A DNA stretch of 64,000 nucleotides from Helianthus annuus (GCF_002127325.2 NC_035435.2:111788090-111852089); one strand, 5' to 3'. Counted from the first letter of the stretch, positions 1 to 10,579 are shown. Translations and numbers: made by a program. The notes: generated from the sequence alone by a model not told the origin.

Positions 1-1479
1 ACATGATCCTACTTGTGCCATGTAAATGGATAGTAACTAAACTGTTAGACTTATGTTGTTTGTTAGTTTCAATCACAATCCGCCAGATAGCATTCGTTTC
101 ATGGAATGTAATGAAATTTGTTTGCATTGGAATTGAAATTTGCTTTGAAATGTAGGTGTGTTCGTTTCATAGAATGGAATGAAATCTGAATTCGAATATA
201 GATTTCATACCCTATGTTATATTGTTCAATTTCAGTTCCTTCTTTTGTAATCAAACAACATAAGAAATGAATAATTCTATCCCGCAATTCCAATCCGTGA
301 AACAAAGACACAAATATAACTTATTAAATGTTCCTGACTCATGATTGAAACACCTCATTTATAACATAATGCCTAATATTTACAAACGTTAAATGTGACC
401 TCACCCAAACTTAAATAATGGATACTTTTCCATAAGCTAATCGTGAAAGGAACTTAATTATACAACTGATTTTGCACTCTAATTATAAGACAGAAGAAAC
501 TCAAAAGGTTGGTATCGTGCATTGTTATAATCTACGAGATATATTGAAAAACATTTTATGTGATTTATCCACAACTTACATCTAGAAGAGGGTAATATAA
601 CCAGGAAATTAAATCCAATTAAAAGATAGTATAACTAGGTTGTGAAACCTAGTCTTTTAATGAATATAACCTTGTTTTTAAGATAAAATCAGACACTGTT
701 TCTCCTTATAGTAACAAAAAATTTTATATTGAAATAAAACCCGATTAAGTTGGAAAAAAATTGCTGACTTCGTCTTTACTAGCTATAACGACATGTTTAC
801 CAAACTATAATATACATATCCATTGTATGTAACTTGTAGCGTTCATATATTATATAAGCAAAATAAAATACTATCAACTTAATTATAATGCGAAACTTTG
901 GTAAAACTAAAAGTTACTTCGTGTCGGTTTAGAAGACACTACAAACATAGGATTTTTTTTTTTTTTTTTTCAGGTGAAGAGTTTACCAACGGATTATCAA
1001 CAGATTAACAGGGTATTATAGGTAATAACGACAGACCTTGCTATACTAGCTCGTACGTGAATATCATCAATGGAACATGCAACAAATGTTTCTCTATATA
1101 GGGTGTCCCGAGGTGTTTTTGCGGCAAATTTATGACGAATTTTTTTTGTGGGTAATGTGTTTTCTTATTAGAAAAAACTTTAAAAATAATTTCCTATTTT
1201 CTGTAAATAAAAACAAACTAAATATTTAAAAAGGGTGTAGATAAACTGGCACAACAAACTAAATAGGTGTTTTTATTTATAAAAGAGTAAATTATAAAAC
1301 TCGTCCTTTATGTATGTCATTTATTGCAAAGTTTGTTCTTTGTCTTCAAAAAATACAAAAAACGTACTCGATATTTGCAAACCCTTACATGTTACATCCT
1401 TTAGCCCTAACTCAGTTAGTTTTTATGGTTAAATCTGACCAAGTGGACACCACATAAGGGGTATTTTGGTCATTTTACT
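1..1479. other. AT-rich flank with no recognisable gene
   Basis: No open frame here resembles a known protein and all are short. The stretch holds an 18-base T run at 953-970, a possible MITE near 85-305 and otherwise AT-rich sequence. It ends at the target-site duplication TTACT (1475-1479) of the CopA element. It could be intergenic DNA or old degraded repeats; the sequence alone does not decide. Confidence 0.6.
85..305. repeat. possible MITE-like element
   Basis: The left side reads TTCGTTTCATGGAAT and the right side, reverse-complemented, reads TTTGTTTCACGGATT, giving imperfect terminal inverted repeats about 220 bp apart. A related phrase (GTTCGTTTCATAGAATGG) recurs inside near 158-178. 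Small size, AT-richness and terminal symmetry fit a non-autonomous DNA transposon. I could not find a clear target-site duplication, so the call is tentative. Confidence 0.3.
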
Positions 1480-2237
1480 TGTAGGTCCGGCTAGGGGAGG
1501 ATCTAGTCGCCTAATCCTTGTGTACAAACACACCCGGTTGTACGGAATCCAACCGGAGATGCAAACCGAGATAGAACACGCAATGATAATATGGACACGA
1601 GATTTCAACGATTAACACCACTGTATTAATACTATGAAAAGTCAGTTACAAATCAACGTTTACAAATGTGCTCTGTAAACTCTCTCTCTCTCGTGTGTGT
1701 GTTCTACTTTTCTGTGTTCTATCAGTTCTATTTATATAGTGAAACACATCCACGAAATCAGATGATGGTCGAAATCCCATATGGTAGTCGAAATCCCAAA
1801 TGGTAGTCGAAATCCCAAATGGTAGTCGAAATCCCAAAGCCTTCTCCGAAATCCCCTGATTTCGTCATATATATTTGTTTTGCATGGGTTGGGCTTTGGC
1901 TTTTGATAAGATGAGGCCCAAGCCTTTTGTTTTGTCATGATTGGCCCAACATGTAATCTGATCATCTAACTTGATTGGCCCAGCACATGATTTACGTGAA
2001 TCACTTTTGAAGATTTGAAATGTTTAGCCAACTGATGACATCATCATGACATCATCATGATGATGTCATGATGATGTGGCGGCGGGAACCAGTTCGTGGC
2101 GCTTCGTGCTTCGCGTGTCGAACTCTGGGGCGCACGACGGAGGAATGTCGTGACGTCGGGCTTGAGCCGAACCTATCCGGGTCGAACCGAACCGAGTCGA
2201 ACCGAACCGAGTCGCGTCCACATAATATGTATCAACA
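1480..2237 (-). repeat. CopA 3' LTR (758 bp)
   Basis: Starts TGTAGGTCCGG and ends TATCAACA on the plus strand, and matches 9843-10579 almost throughout. It has one more copy of the ~19-bp unit containing TAGTCGAAATCCCAAATGG (1764-1839) than the right LTR, which explains the 21-bp length difference. A minus-strand TATA box (CTATATAAATAG) is at 1728-1739. A 40-bp palindrome occupies 2038-2077. Confidence 0.95.
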
Positions 2238-2250
2238 AACTCCCCCTTGG
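2238..2250 (-). other. CopA polypurine tract
   Basis: The minus strand reads CCAAGGGGGAGTT and abuts the 3' LTR, as expected for the plus-strand DNA primer. Similar PPT-plus-LTR-start phrases recur just inside the element at 2327-2345 and 2358-2378, suggesting local duplication of the PPT/U3 junction. Confidence 0.85.
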
Positions 2251-4799
2251 ACGCTACTCGTGAGGTTCAACTTCCATGTCTTCCATGTCGGAGGATCTTC
2301 AAAGTCTTCACGTCTTCAAAGCAGAAAGTGTATCAACAAACTCCCTTTTTCATGTAGGAAGTGTGTTAACAAACTCCCCCTTAACATAAGCTCCCCCTTG
2401 AGTTATGCTCGTGAATGACTTGATCTTCAGTACTTGAGATCCTTGTGGTGTTGATGCTGGTTAGCGGCAACTCAATCATCTTTATCTTTTGAGTGCCTTT
2501 CACGTCGTGTCTTCATTCCGAAGCTTGTCATCGACCATGTTCTCCTTGCCTTTAGAATCTGCACATGCAAGAAATCTAAACGCGTAATGAGAACAACTGC
2601 TTGGAATATCATAAGCAAACGACACACATGTGACCATTGTTCAATCAATCACCGTCCGACAGTTTGAAAGTTTAACAAATTTATCAATTTTAGGTTTTTA
2701 ACTTTCAAAACTTGCAAATTTTGACCGTTTATGAAGAATCAGTCGTTTTGGTTTTCATCAGATTTCAGGCAACGAAGACTTGAGTTCCAACATCGGTTAA
2801 TCAAAACTAAAGCAGAAATAAAATCTTTTTGACTTTTATAAAGTTTATATTAAAACACACCTAAAATCTTTTTGGTATTTTGAATATTTCAAACTTAAAG
2901 ACTGAAAACAGTAAATAAATATATACAGAGTTGCAGAAACTAAGAAAAGTAAATATATACAAACATTCTTTTTGCGAGTTTCGAGGGTAAGAGAATCATA
3001 TCAGTGTACGGTCATGCCAAAACGCTCTTGTTGTTCAATTAATTAACATTTAGATAAGCATTCTATAACAATCATCGGTATTGTTGTCCACATAAGCTCA
3101 ACTTATCATATGTAATCATGGCGAGGGGATACGTTAAGGTATGATTTATACTTATCGATCGGTGTTCATCCACATCACGACACATTCCCGTATCAAGGTA
3201 TGCACGAGAGTTCATCTTACTGGTGAGTATACCATTTATCATCTGTTTGACCGTATATGATGTGAGATTCTCACTTATTTTGATTGAAAACAAGCCCTAT
3301 GTGATATAATCACTTAATGATGAGGAACTTGATTTTCATATGCATGAGGGCACAGGAGCAAGTCCGTGAACAGGTCAGTACTTTCGTACAGCAGAGAGAC
3401 GAACTTGACTCCCGGATAAATGTGATATATTATCACTTATTTGTTTGGACATGTGATTGTTTATCACTTATTGAGGTCGAATGCAGTATGTACACGTATG
3501 TATAGTATCATGGAAGATCTAGACTTGCGTCCCCGTTATTTTTCGGTATAAGATACAACCATGATACCCAGATGATAAGCAGCATAAAGACCGAATATCT
3601 CAGAACCTCGGCAATCTATCAAACGAAATTTCGGTACTAAGACCATATGCCAATGAATGGTTCCCACCTGATCTTCAGTCGATTTAAGATTTATATCACC
3701 CTGCACACTTTAAAATGATTGTGAGCCTACCGATACATCTTATATAGAGCTGCTTATCGTTTTTCATTTAAGGTTTAAAGAGGTTTAGATAGACCACTGA
3801 TGTACTGTCATATTCTCTTTTGCTCGCCAGGAAACTCATTTTTGATTTTCTATTGTTTTTGTGTTTTTAAATTTTTCGATGTTTTTGGATTTTCAAATTT
3901 TGATTTACTCCCCCTAAAATCAACAAACTAAGACAATTTTAAAAACACAAAGATATTTACAAAAATGATTTTCCGATGTTGGTGTTACTCTTGCTTGACC
4001 TTAATGCCGTTTACCAAAATTAAGTTTTTATCAGAAAAGATTTATCGAATTTTGGAAAAATCAGTTGGCACGTCGGTAAGCGGTGCGGACCATGACAACA
4101 TTGACGAGTTTCATAGTGAAACAATCACGTGTAAGGTGATATTCGAGATCAATGTGTCAGGTCAAAGAGTGCTGTATGAGATGATAATAGTTCATAAAGC
4201 AGCTTAAAAAAAATCAACAAGTATAGGAGAGATTAGAAATTCAAAACCGTATCCTGCAACTGCTTCGTGCATTGCCGGAAATCTGAGCGCTCTCCCAACT
4301 GGATATCCATCCTGTGTGGATTTCAAAGCCTATTTTTGAAGCTACTGAGAAATCTCTTCACAGCAACAAGATCAAACACCTCCGGGTCCGGCTGGTCTTA
4401 CACATTGCACCAGCGAAGGGTCTTTGTCTTCCTCTTGAGAAGAAATGTGCGGTTGTTCAATCCACGCCAAGGCATCCGCACACCCGGTGGGTTTGTTCAA
4501 CAAACACATTTTCTTCAATCACACCGTAGAGAAAAGTACCCTACACGTTTATCTTGTGGAATTTGAACTTCTTGTGGAAGAAAAATCCATGAATCTTCGA
4601 AAAGCTTCAGACGTGCTACAGGCGCGTACTTTTCATTGGAATCTTTCATGTTGACCCGATCAAAAACCATAACGACCAAATTTTGGCACATTTTTCATCT
4701 TGTCGAATTTTCAACTACATTCAACCACATTCTTTCATCAGACATTCCTTCATCTTTTTCTTTTTCTCTCCTCTCTCTCCATCAATGGCAACAACATTT
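2251..4799. other. CopA interior without recognisable coding
   Basis: About 2.5 kb between the protease remnant and the 3' PPT. I recognise no RT, RNase H or integrase motif on either strand. Near the left end, PPT-like phrases (AACTCCCCCTT) recur at 2361-2378 and 2388-2399. A ACTCCCCCTAAAA phrase at 3906-3918 suggests another old PPT or element border. The region may be a chimeric 3' UTR or foreign filler. Confidence 0.5.
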
Positions 4800-4921
4800 T
4801 CCTAGATATAACCATATTTCGGAGCCTTATGTCTCCAATCTTGTGCATGGACGCTCCACTATCAACAATCCTAAGACTATCAATAGTTCCTCCTGGAACA
4901 TCCTGCACACTCATTCAGAGA
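4800..4921 (-). pseudogene. CopA protease remnant
   Basis: After a frame change the minus strand reads LRIVDSGASMHKIGD (4849-4863 encodes the DSGAS motif). This matches the Copia aspartic-protease active site of the form DSG-S-HM. Downstream (toward 4260) the reading breaks up and I can follow no reverse transcriptase or integrase motif. Pol was therefore lost or degraded beyond recognition by eye. Confidence 0.6.
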
Positions 4922-5155
4922 TTAGTTGGAGAGGGGAACCCAAGCCTTCACAGACTTGGGTCGTCCGTCATCATCGAGAATTGTAACATCCATTTCCCGA
5001 TGATTCGGAATTGATATGGCTCCCCCTGAAACAGTTACCGATTTTGGTTTCCAAATCTGTTTTTGTTTTTCCTGTTTAACATCCGATTTAACAGATTTTG
5101 TTTGGACAACCTCTGTTTTTAACGCCTTTTCAACTTCCTTGACCTGTAGACGTTT
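4922..5155 (-). pseudogene. CopA Gag-Pol linker beyond the TAG stop
   Basis: The frame continues for 77 codons after the TAG at 5156-5158 and ends at TAA 4922-4924. It reads basic linker sequence, then IWKPKSV and DDDGRPKSVKAWVPLSN, the kind of segment that precedes the protease in Copia polyproteins. The preserved frame suggests a single nonsense change rather than a natural Gag end. Programmed readthrough is possible but unsupported. Confidence 0.7.
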
Positions 5156-8100
5156 CTATTTCTTCTCCCTTTCTTTTACAAGACGGGGATCTTGTTTTAC
5201 AGAAACAGATCGCTTACTGTCAGTTTGGTCACGGGGAACATCAATTTTGCCTTTTTGTTTATGAAGGTATGGATAATTTCGAATGACATGTCCAATTGTA
5301 CCGCATTCAAAACATGATCTTCGTTCAACAAACCCCGAAGTATTATGTGATCGTCTTGCCGATGATGATGAACATTGTGATCCTGAGGTACTAGGATTTG
5401 AACTACTTGATTCATTTCTTTTCAGTACTTTTGATTGTTTAACAAAATCCAAGTTAGATTTGTTTTCAAAAGTTTCGATTTTGTCCGTTCCCTTAGATTT
5501 CACAAAGTTCACATTTTTGTTTTTCTTTTGATTCGGCTTCTTTTGACCTTGAGCCGGTAATTTTCCTTTTGGCTTGGTGTGACTTTGCTGTTTTTGCACT
5601 GTTGGTAATTTCTTATTGCCAGATTGTCTTCGAACTTCGGCCTTTGGGATAGGAGGACATTGTGTTACTGTAACACGTGATCCTGTCTTTCCCAAAAACT
5701 TACTTATCGAATTTTCAAAGACTTTACTTATTAAAGATTGATTAACATTTTTAATAGGAAAATCTTTGTCTGAATAAATCTTATCATCACCAACCAAAGT
5801 ATACAGCAAATTCTCACTCTCCGACTCTTTTGCAGAAGAGGACTGGATTGCAACAGTCTTAGCGGGTTTTGCAGGAGGATCACATAGAATATGATTCTCA
5901 AGAGGTATGTCCTCCTCTTTGATTTCCGCATCAGAATTTGCTACATTAGTATCATCGGATTCATCATCAGAAGAATCAGCATCCTCAATAATGACTGGAG
6001 GATCCTGATTCTGTTCAGCAGAAGACACACATGTTTCTGCTGATACATCTGAATCTGATGATGCTTCTTTCTTGTATCCCAGTCCTGTTGCAAATTCCTT
6101 TACATCTAGAGGGACAGATGGTTCAAAGAAAGTTTTGTCTTCCTCGTCAGGCATTGCATCATAATTGTGTCTCACTGGTGGGGGACATTTCTTGTAGCCT
6201 ATGCATGTGACATCCCGCTTTTCTTTCTGAACGTCAATGATGTGATCCAACACATAATTAGAGCTCAAATAACTGTCTAGCTTAAGCTGGATCGCCTCAC
6301 TTTCGGTTTTCACACAAGCCATCTCCTTTTGCATTATCTCAAGGCGAGATATATACAAATTAATATCAGTTTGTTTTCTGGAAACCATTTTTGTTAACTC
6401 GGTTTTATCTTTCTTTAATTTCTCAATTACCGACTTAAAATCCTTTTCATGGTTTTCATAAAACATGTTGGCTTCAGTGCACTTAGAAAGATCCACGGTT
6501 AACTTCTGGTTGTGGATGAATGTCACATCATACTTCTCTTGCAAAGCCTCGTGTTTGCTTTGCAAGTCAAACCACTTGGCATTCAAAGAAACATGTTTGT
6601 CTTGCAAGTCAAACAAACTAGCTTGTAAAGCATCATGTTTGCCTTGCAACTCAGACATGTTTGCCTCTAACTCAGCACACTTAACAGTCAAACTATCACA
6701 ATTATCACAGTTAATAGCAGTGGGTTCATCGACAAATACCTGACTTGATGAACTGTCGACATTAGCCATAAAGGCTGAATGGAGAGAAGACGAAGAATAA
6801 GCAGCTTGATCCACCAAGATAGATATTCTTTCAGTTCCTGATGCAGCTTCCTCCAAAAGCTCATCAATATCTGCATCAGCCGACGCACTAGATGTCTCAC
6901 CCACATGATCATCGCCTGAACTTGAGGATTCTTCATCTGAACTCCTGCTATAACCCGAAGAGTCTTCATCCTCAGAAGATTCACTACCATTTACGGAAGA
7001 TTCTCCACCACTGGCGTGAGTTAACTCCTTCACAACTTCAGCAAAACATGTTGTTCTATCTGGAGCATCACCACTCAACTGGATTGACCAATCGCAACCT
7101 TCATCTACCTGAACCACAAGAGCCTGGTTGGCATTTGATGATCCCGCTTGACTTTGGTTGTTGACCGGTATCAACAGGCGCTCAGTGTTCCTGTTCTGGT
7201 CCTGCTGGTTGCCTTGATTTCTGAACGGATTCTGGTTCCCATGTTGTGCTGGCCTTGTACATTCCCTTTTGAAGTGACCCCGTTCACCACAGTTGAAGCA
7301 CTTCACTGCTTGTTTATCAAACCCATACTTGGTGTCTTTCTTGCTTTCCAAGCTGGTTCTGCCCGTTCTCTCCATGAAATCCTTTGCCCTCCTCACAGCA
7401 CTAGCAAAAGCCCACTTGATGTCCATCAAGTCCATCTCTTCCTTGTCAATCTGCTGATAGTCTTCCTGTGTCAGATTAATGTTCCCAATCTGACCTTCCA
7501 CTAACCCACAGTACGCGCTCACTAAAGTGTTAAGCAGCTCCATGTGTTCCTTTGCTACTTCCACACTGACCTTTGAAAAGCCTGAAGTGTCGAGCCGTAC
7601 TGTATTTGGCTTAGATTGCTGACCAGCAGATGATGTACTTCCATAACATGCCTGTTGTTGAGCAGGAAGTGGATTCCCATACAAGTCTGTGGTGGGAGCT
7701 GGCTTAACAGGAACTTGTATTGGATTGCCATACATATCTGTGCTTGTGACAAACGCCGTTTGAAGTGGAGCATGTGAACCGGGTCTTATTGACGAAGAAT
7801 TGGAAGTTCCATAATTCATCTCAGGTTTGCATGGCACAATGGATTTTGCAGAAGATGTACTTGGAGTTCCATAATACATTTCAGGATTGCATGGTACAAT
7901 GGACTTTGCAGAAGAGGTACTTGGAGTTCCATAATACATTTCAGGATTTTGTGGCACTGGAACTCTTTTTGCTTTTAAGGTTTCCTCCTGATCCTTGTTC
8001 TCTAAAAGCTGCACGAAGTCGTTGATGTTTGTAGTAGCCAAAACCCCGTTATACTTCAAAATCTCCAAGAAACTATTCCATTGGGGAGGCAACGCATCAG

Positions 8101-8845
8101 CAAACTTCTTCACCACCTCTGCTGAAGTTGTTACTACCCCAAAATTACTCAACTCAGTAAGCAAATGATTAAACCGACTTGTCATGTCTCCCAACGATTC
8201 CTTATCCATACATGTGAAGCCATCGAATTCTTTCTTGAGTAGATCATGTCGCAGTTGACGTGTTGCTTCATTTCCTACCCCTCTGGTCTTCAACGCGTCC
8301 CACAACTTCTTGGTCGTCTTGAAACTGACAAATTGATGGTAGATATCTTTGCTTAATGCCTGAGTAAGAATGGCGTATGCTTTCTTTTCCAGATCATACG
8401 TCTTTTTCTGATCTTCAGGAAGATCGGCAAACGTAGCAGTAGATGAAGCGGCAACCTCTATTGCTTGATCGAAATCTGTGGTGAAACGTAACCACAATTC
8501 TGTATTTTGCCCAAGCACGTATGTTTTGAACCTCTCTGCCCATCCTGGATATTCATTTAAGTGCATCAACTTTGGAGGTCGATTCAAACTTCCGGTTTCG
8601 CTTTGGCTTAATAGAATACTTTGAATGCTCGGAGTTTGATTCGATACGAATGCCCATTGACCGGTTGATATTGCATTAGCTTGTGAAGATGTCGACACCG
8701 GAGATTCGGCCCATGAGGGAGATAAACTTGTATTTGTGTACTTTCCACTATCTGGAGCCGGTGTACCCCACCATGAGGGAGATGAACTTGTATTTCTATA
8801 CTTTCCCCCATCTGGAGCCGGAGTACCCCACCAACTCGGGTTCAT
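5156..8845 (-). CDS. CopA long Gag polyprotein (two zinc knuckles)
   Basis: A capsid/nucleocapsid-type protein that would package the element RNA. I place the start at ATG 8843-8845 (reading MNPSWWGTPAP), because the open frame upstream lacks an ATG. Residue numbers follow that start (1,229 aa). The order is: two 20-aa repeats PSWWGTPAP... (3-42); a Copia UBN2-type gag core (about 91-296); three repeats EMYYGTPSTS... (about 300-345); a CCHC knuckle CFNCGERGHFKREC (516-529); an acidic Ser-rich stretch; a long coiled coil (about 730-880) with repeated LQ-KH-L motifs; and a second knuckle CFECGTIGHVIRNY (1178-1191) whose last Cys is Tyr. The frame ends at TAG 5156-5158, but homology continues in frame beyond it. 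It is much longer than typical plant Copia Gag. Confidence 0.85.
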   Translation of the reverse strand: MNPSWWGTPAPDGGKYRNTSSSPSWWGTPAPDSGKYTNTSLSPSWAESPVSTSSQANAISTGQWAFVSNQTPSIQSILLSQSETGSLNRPPKLMHLNEYPGWAERFKTYVLGQNTELWLRFTTDFDQAIEVAASSTATFADLPEDQKKTYDLEKKAYAILTQALSKDIYHQFVSFKTTKKLWDALKTRGVGNEATRQLRHDLLKKEFDGFTCMDKESLGDMTSRFNHLLTELSNFGVVTTSAEVVKKFADALPPQWNSFLEILKYNGVLATTNINDFVQLLENKDQEETLKAKRVPVPQNPEMYYGTPSTSSAKSIVPCNPEMYYGTPSTSSAKSIVPCKPEMNYGTSNSSSIRPGSHAPLQTAFVTSTDMYGNPIQVPVKPAPTTDLYGNPLPAQQQACYGSTSSAGQQSKPNTVRLDTSGFSKVSVEVAKEHMELLNTLVSAYCGLVEGQIGNINLTQEDYQQIDKEEMDLMDIKWAFASAVRRAKDFMERTGRTSLESKKDTKYGFDKQAVKCFNCGERGHFKRECTRPAQHGNQNPFRNQGNQQDQNRNTERLLIPVNNQSQAGSSNANQALVVQVDEGCDWSIQLSGDAPDRTTCFAEVVKELTHASGGESSVNGSESSEDEDSSGYSRSSDEESSSSGDDHVGETSSASADADIDELLEEAASGTERISILVDQAAYSSSSLHSAFMANVDSSSSQVFVDEPTAINCDNCDSLTVKCAELEANMSELQGKHDALQASLFDLQDKHVSLNAKWFDLQSKHEALQEKYDVTFIHNQKLTVDLSKCTEANMFYENHEKDFKSVIEKLKKDKTELTKMVSRKQTDINLYISRLEIMQKEMACVKTESEAIQLKLDSYLSSNYVLDHIIDVQKEKRDVTCIGYKKCPPPVRHNYDAMPDEEDKTFFEPSVPLDVKEFATGLGYKKEASSDSDVSAETCVSSAEQNQDPPVIIEDADSSDDESDDTNVANSDAEIKEEDIPLENHILCDPPAKPAKTVAIQSSSAKESESENLLYTLVGDDKIYSDKDFPIKNVNQSLISKVFENSISKFLGKTGSRVTVTQCPPIPKAEVRRQSGNKKLPTVQKQQSHTKPKGKLPAQGQKKPNQKKNKNVNFVKSKGTDKIETFENKSNLDFVKQSKVLKRNESSSSNPSTSGSQCSSSSARRSHNTSGFVERRSCFECGTIGHVIRNYPYLHKQKGKIDVPRDQTDSKRSVSVKQDPRLVKEREKK
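7801..7955 (-). repeat. 60-bp in-frame tandem repeat in CopA gag (about 2.6 copies)
   Basis: Successive 60-bp units each encode a 20-residue block starting NPEMYYGTPSTS. The period is exactly 60 bp, so copy-number change keeps the frame. The units differ by a few bases. Confidence 0.9.
8701..8840 (-). repeat. 60-bp in-frame tandem repeat at CopA gag N-terminus (about 2.3 copies)
   Basis: A second, unrelated minisatellite with the same 60-bp period encodes PSWWGTPAPDxGKY-type blocks starting at residue 3. It resembles the first in period and in being frame-neutral, not in sequence. Confidence 0.9.
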
Positions 8846-9827
8846 ATTTGATACGTATGAATGAACACCTGAACAACACACCTCAAACAAACAGTTAACA
8901 AAGAAATAAAAATCTCTTGTTAAAAAAAATGAGTGATTTCGTTGAAATGGACAATAAGTGATTTCGTTGCTGATGAAATCTGATGAAAACAAGAAGGGTT
9001 TTCATCCAAGAAGTCTTGATGAAAACAACAAGTGAAAATGAACCAGCAAGTGATTTCGGCCAAGACTTGATGAATTCAAAGAAGTGTTTTCGTTTGATGA
9101 TGTTGGACGAAATCAGGGAAATGATAGGGGTTTTCGTCCAGCAATATAGTGATGACCAGGGTGTTTTTGGCCACAAGGACTGATAAAATCTTGTGCGACC
9201 CAAACTAATCTTGTGCGGTTCAAATGAATTTTTGTGCGACTGATCAGAAGCCCAACTATAATTCCACCAGGAGCCCAATTGGAAGCCCAGCTACTTGTGT
9301 GATTATCCAACCACCTTGACTTTCTATCCCCTGACACAAACAGACCCACTCTCGGCTCACTCTTTCCAATTAGACATCATCATTCCCAATTCTACCAAAC
9401 CCAAGCATGGCAATGTATATTTTAATCATTTTGCAGTTCTCAATACACAAACACTGTACGTCCAACCTTACCAACTAAAATAATTATATTACCAACTTGA
9501 TAGGTAATTATAATATTTTAATCAGTTTCACAATTTCCAACCTATAAACAACTTGACAAATTATCTTTTAAGATCAAAAAGGTGAAACAACAAGAACACT
9601 TTGAATGTGAAGATGAACTTGATGGCTTTCTGGAAAACCGATGATCTTTCAAACACAATATTCAGCTAAAAAGTTTAATAAAACCAAAGAATATCATGCA
9701 AACAAGTTTTATAACAGGGTTTTAATTAAAATAATCAGCAAAACACACGGTTTTTCAGAAAGATAAGCTTTTAAAAGTCGAAGAACAACTCGAAAAACCA
9801 CTCGGTTTTAACAAGGAGAAGAGCCAA
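8846..9827 (-). other. CopA 5' leader
   Basis: About 980 bp between the primer binding site and the Gag ATG. It contains repeated GATGAAAAC and GATTTCGT words (about 8930-9060). An open frame reaches back to 8992 but has no ATG upstream of 8845, so I treat this part as untranslated. Confidence 0.6.
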
Positions 9828-9840
9828 GGCTCTGATACCA
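9828..9840 (-). other. CopA primer binding site
   Basis: The minus strand reads TGGTATCAGAGCC, complementary to the 3' end of plant initiator tRNA-Met. It is separated from the 5' LTR by 2 bp. This fixes the direction of the element. Confidence 0.95.
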
Positions 9841-10088
9841 CTTGTAGGTCCGGCTAGGGGAGGATCTAGTCGCCTAATCCTTGTGTACAAACACACCCGG
9901 TTGTGCGGAATCCAACCGGAGATGCAAACCGAGATAGAACACGCAATGATAATATGGACACGAGATTTCAACGATTAACACCACTGTATTAATACTATGA
10001 AAAGTCAGTTACAAATCAACGTTTACAAATGTGCTTTGTAAACTCTCTCTCTCGTGTGTGTGTTCTACTTTTCTGTGTTCTATCAGTT

Positions 10089-10100
10089 CTATTTATATAG
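10089..10100 (-). promoter_or_regulatory. CopA LTR TATA box
   Basis: CTATATAAATAG on the minus strand, inside the 5' LTR. The tandem TAGTCGAAATCCC-type units lie immediately upstream. The same box is present in the 3' LTR at 1728-1739. Confidence 0.7.
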
Positions 10101-10379
10101 TGAAACACATCCACGAAATCAGATGATGGTCGAAATCCCATATGGTAGTCGAAATCCCAAATGGTAGTCGAAATCCCAAAGCCTTCTCCGAAATCCCCTG
10201 ATTTCGTCATATATATTTGTTTTGCATGGGTTGGGCTTTGGCTTTTGATAAGATGAGGCCCAAGCCTTTTGTTTTGTCATGATTGGCCCAACATGTAATC
10301 TGATCATCTAACTTGATTGGCCCAGCACATGATTTACGTGAATCACTTTTGAAGATTTGAAATGTTTAGCCAACGGATG

Positions 10380-10419
10380 ACATCATCATGACATCATCAT
10401 GATGATGTCATGATGATGT
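10380..10419. repeat. 40-bp perfect palindrome in CopA LTR
   Basis: The two halves are exact reverse complements, centred on CATCA|TGATG, and include two TGACATCA-like words that resemble bZIP-type sites. The identical palindrome is in the other LTR at 2038-2077. It lies about 280 bp upstream of the TATA box. It could be a transcription-factor array or a cruciform-prone sequence. Confidence 0.85.
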
Positions 10420-10579
10420 GGCGGCGGGAACCAGTTCGTGGCGCTTCGTGCTTCGCGTGTCGAACTCTGGGGCGCACGACGGAGGAATGTCGTGACGTCG
10501 GGCTTGAGCCGAACCTATCCGGGTCGAACCGAACCGAGTCGAACCGAACCGAGTCGCGTCCACATAATATGTATCAACA

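Larger units (their letters stand above)
1480..10579 (-). mobile_element. CopA: Copia-type LTR retrotransposon, pol-depleted
   Basis: Both LTRs run TG...CA and the element is flanked by perfect 5-bp duplications TTACT (1475-1479 and 10580-10584). The tRNA-Met-type primer binding site lies beside the right LTR in reverse orientation and the polypurine tract beside the left LTR, so it is transcribed leftwards. The interior carries a 1,230-residue Gag and then only a scrap of protease; I find no reverse transcriptase, RNase H or integrase between 2251 and 4800. It is therefore a decayed or non-autonomous element that would need proteins supplied in trans. Confidence 0.95.
9843..10579 (-). repeat. 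CopA 5' LTR (737 bp)
   Basis: This is the promoter-bearing LTR of CopA, read leftwards. It matches 1480-2237 and is followed on the right by the duplicated target TTACT. It contains a TATA box at 10089-10100 (minus), three tandem TAGTCGAAATCCC-type units just upstream (10121-10180), a 40-bp palindrome (10380-10419) and CGAACCGAACCGAGT repeats (about 10525-10557). Confidence 0.95.

Noticed and set aside
953..970. Poly-T run as the tail of a retroposon
   Set aside because: No LINE or SINE body or flanking duplication could be found; a simple homopolymer explains it.
2068..2418. 116-codon plus-strand ORF across the CopA LTR border
   Set aside because: It runs antisense to the element, through palindromic and CGAACC-repeat LTR sequence.
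4267..5014. Plus-strand ORFs of 70-116 codons in CopA
   Set aside because: They lie opposite the minus-strand protease remnant and leader and do not resemble proteins.
9828..9840. tRNA gene
   Set aside because: The TGGTATCAGAGCC-type matches here and at 14677, 48936 and 62794 are primer binding sites next to LTRs; no tRNA cloverleaf surrounds them.
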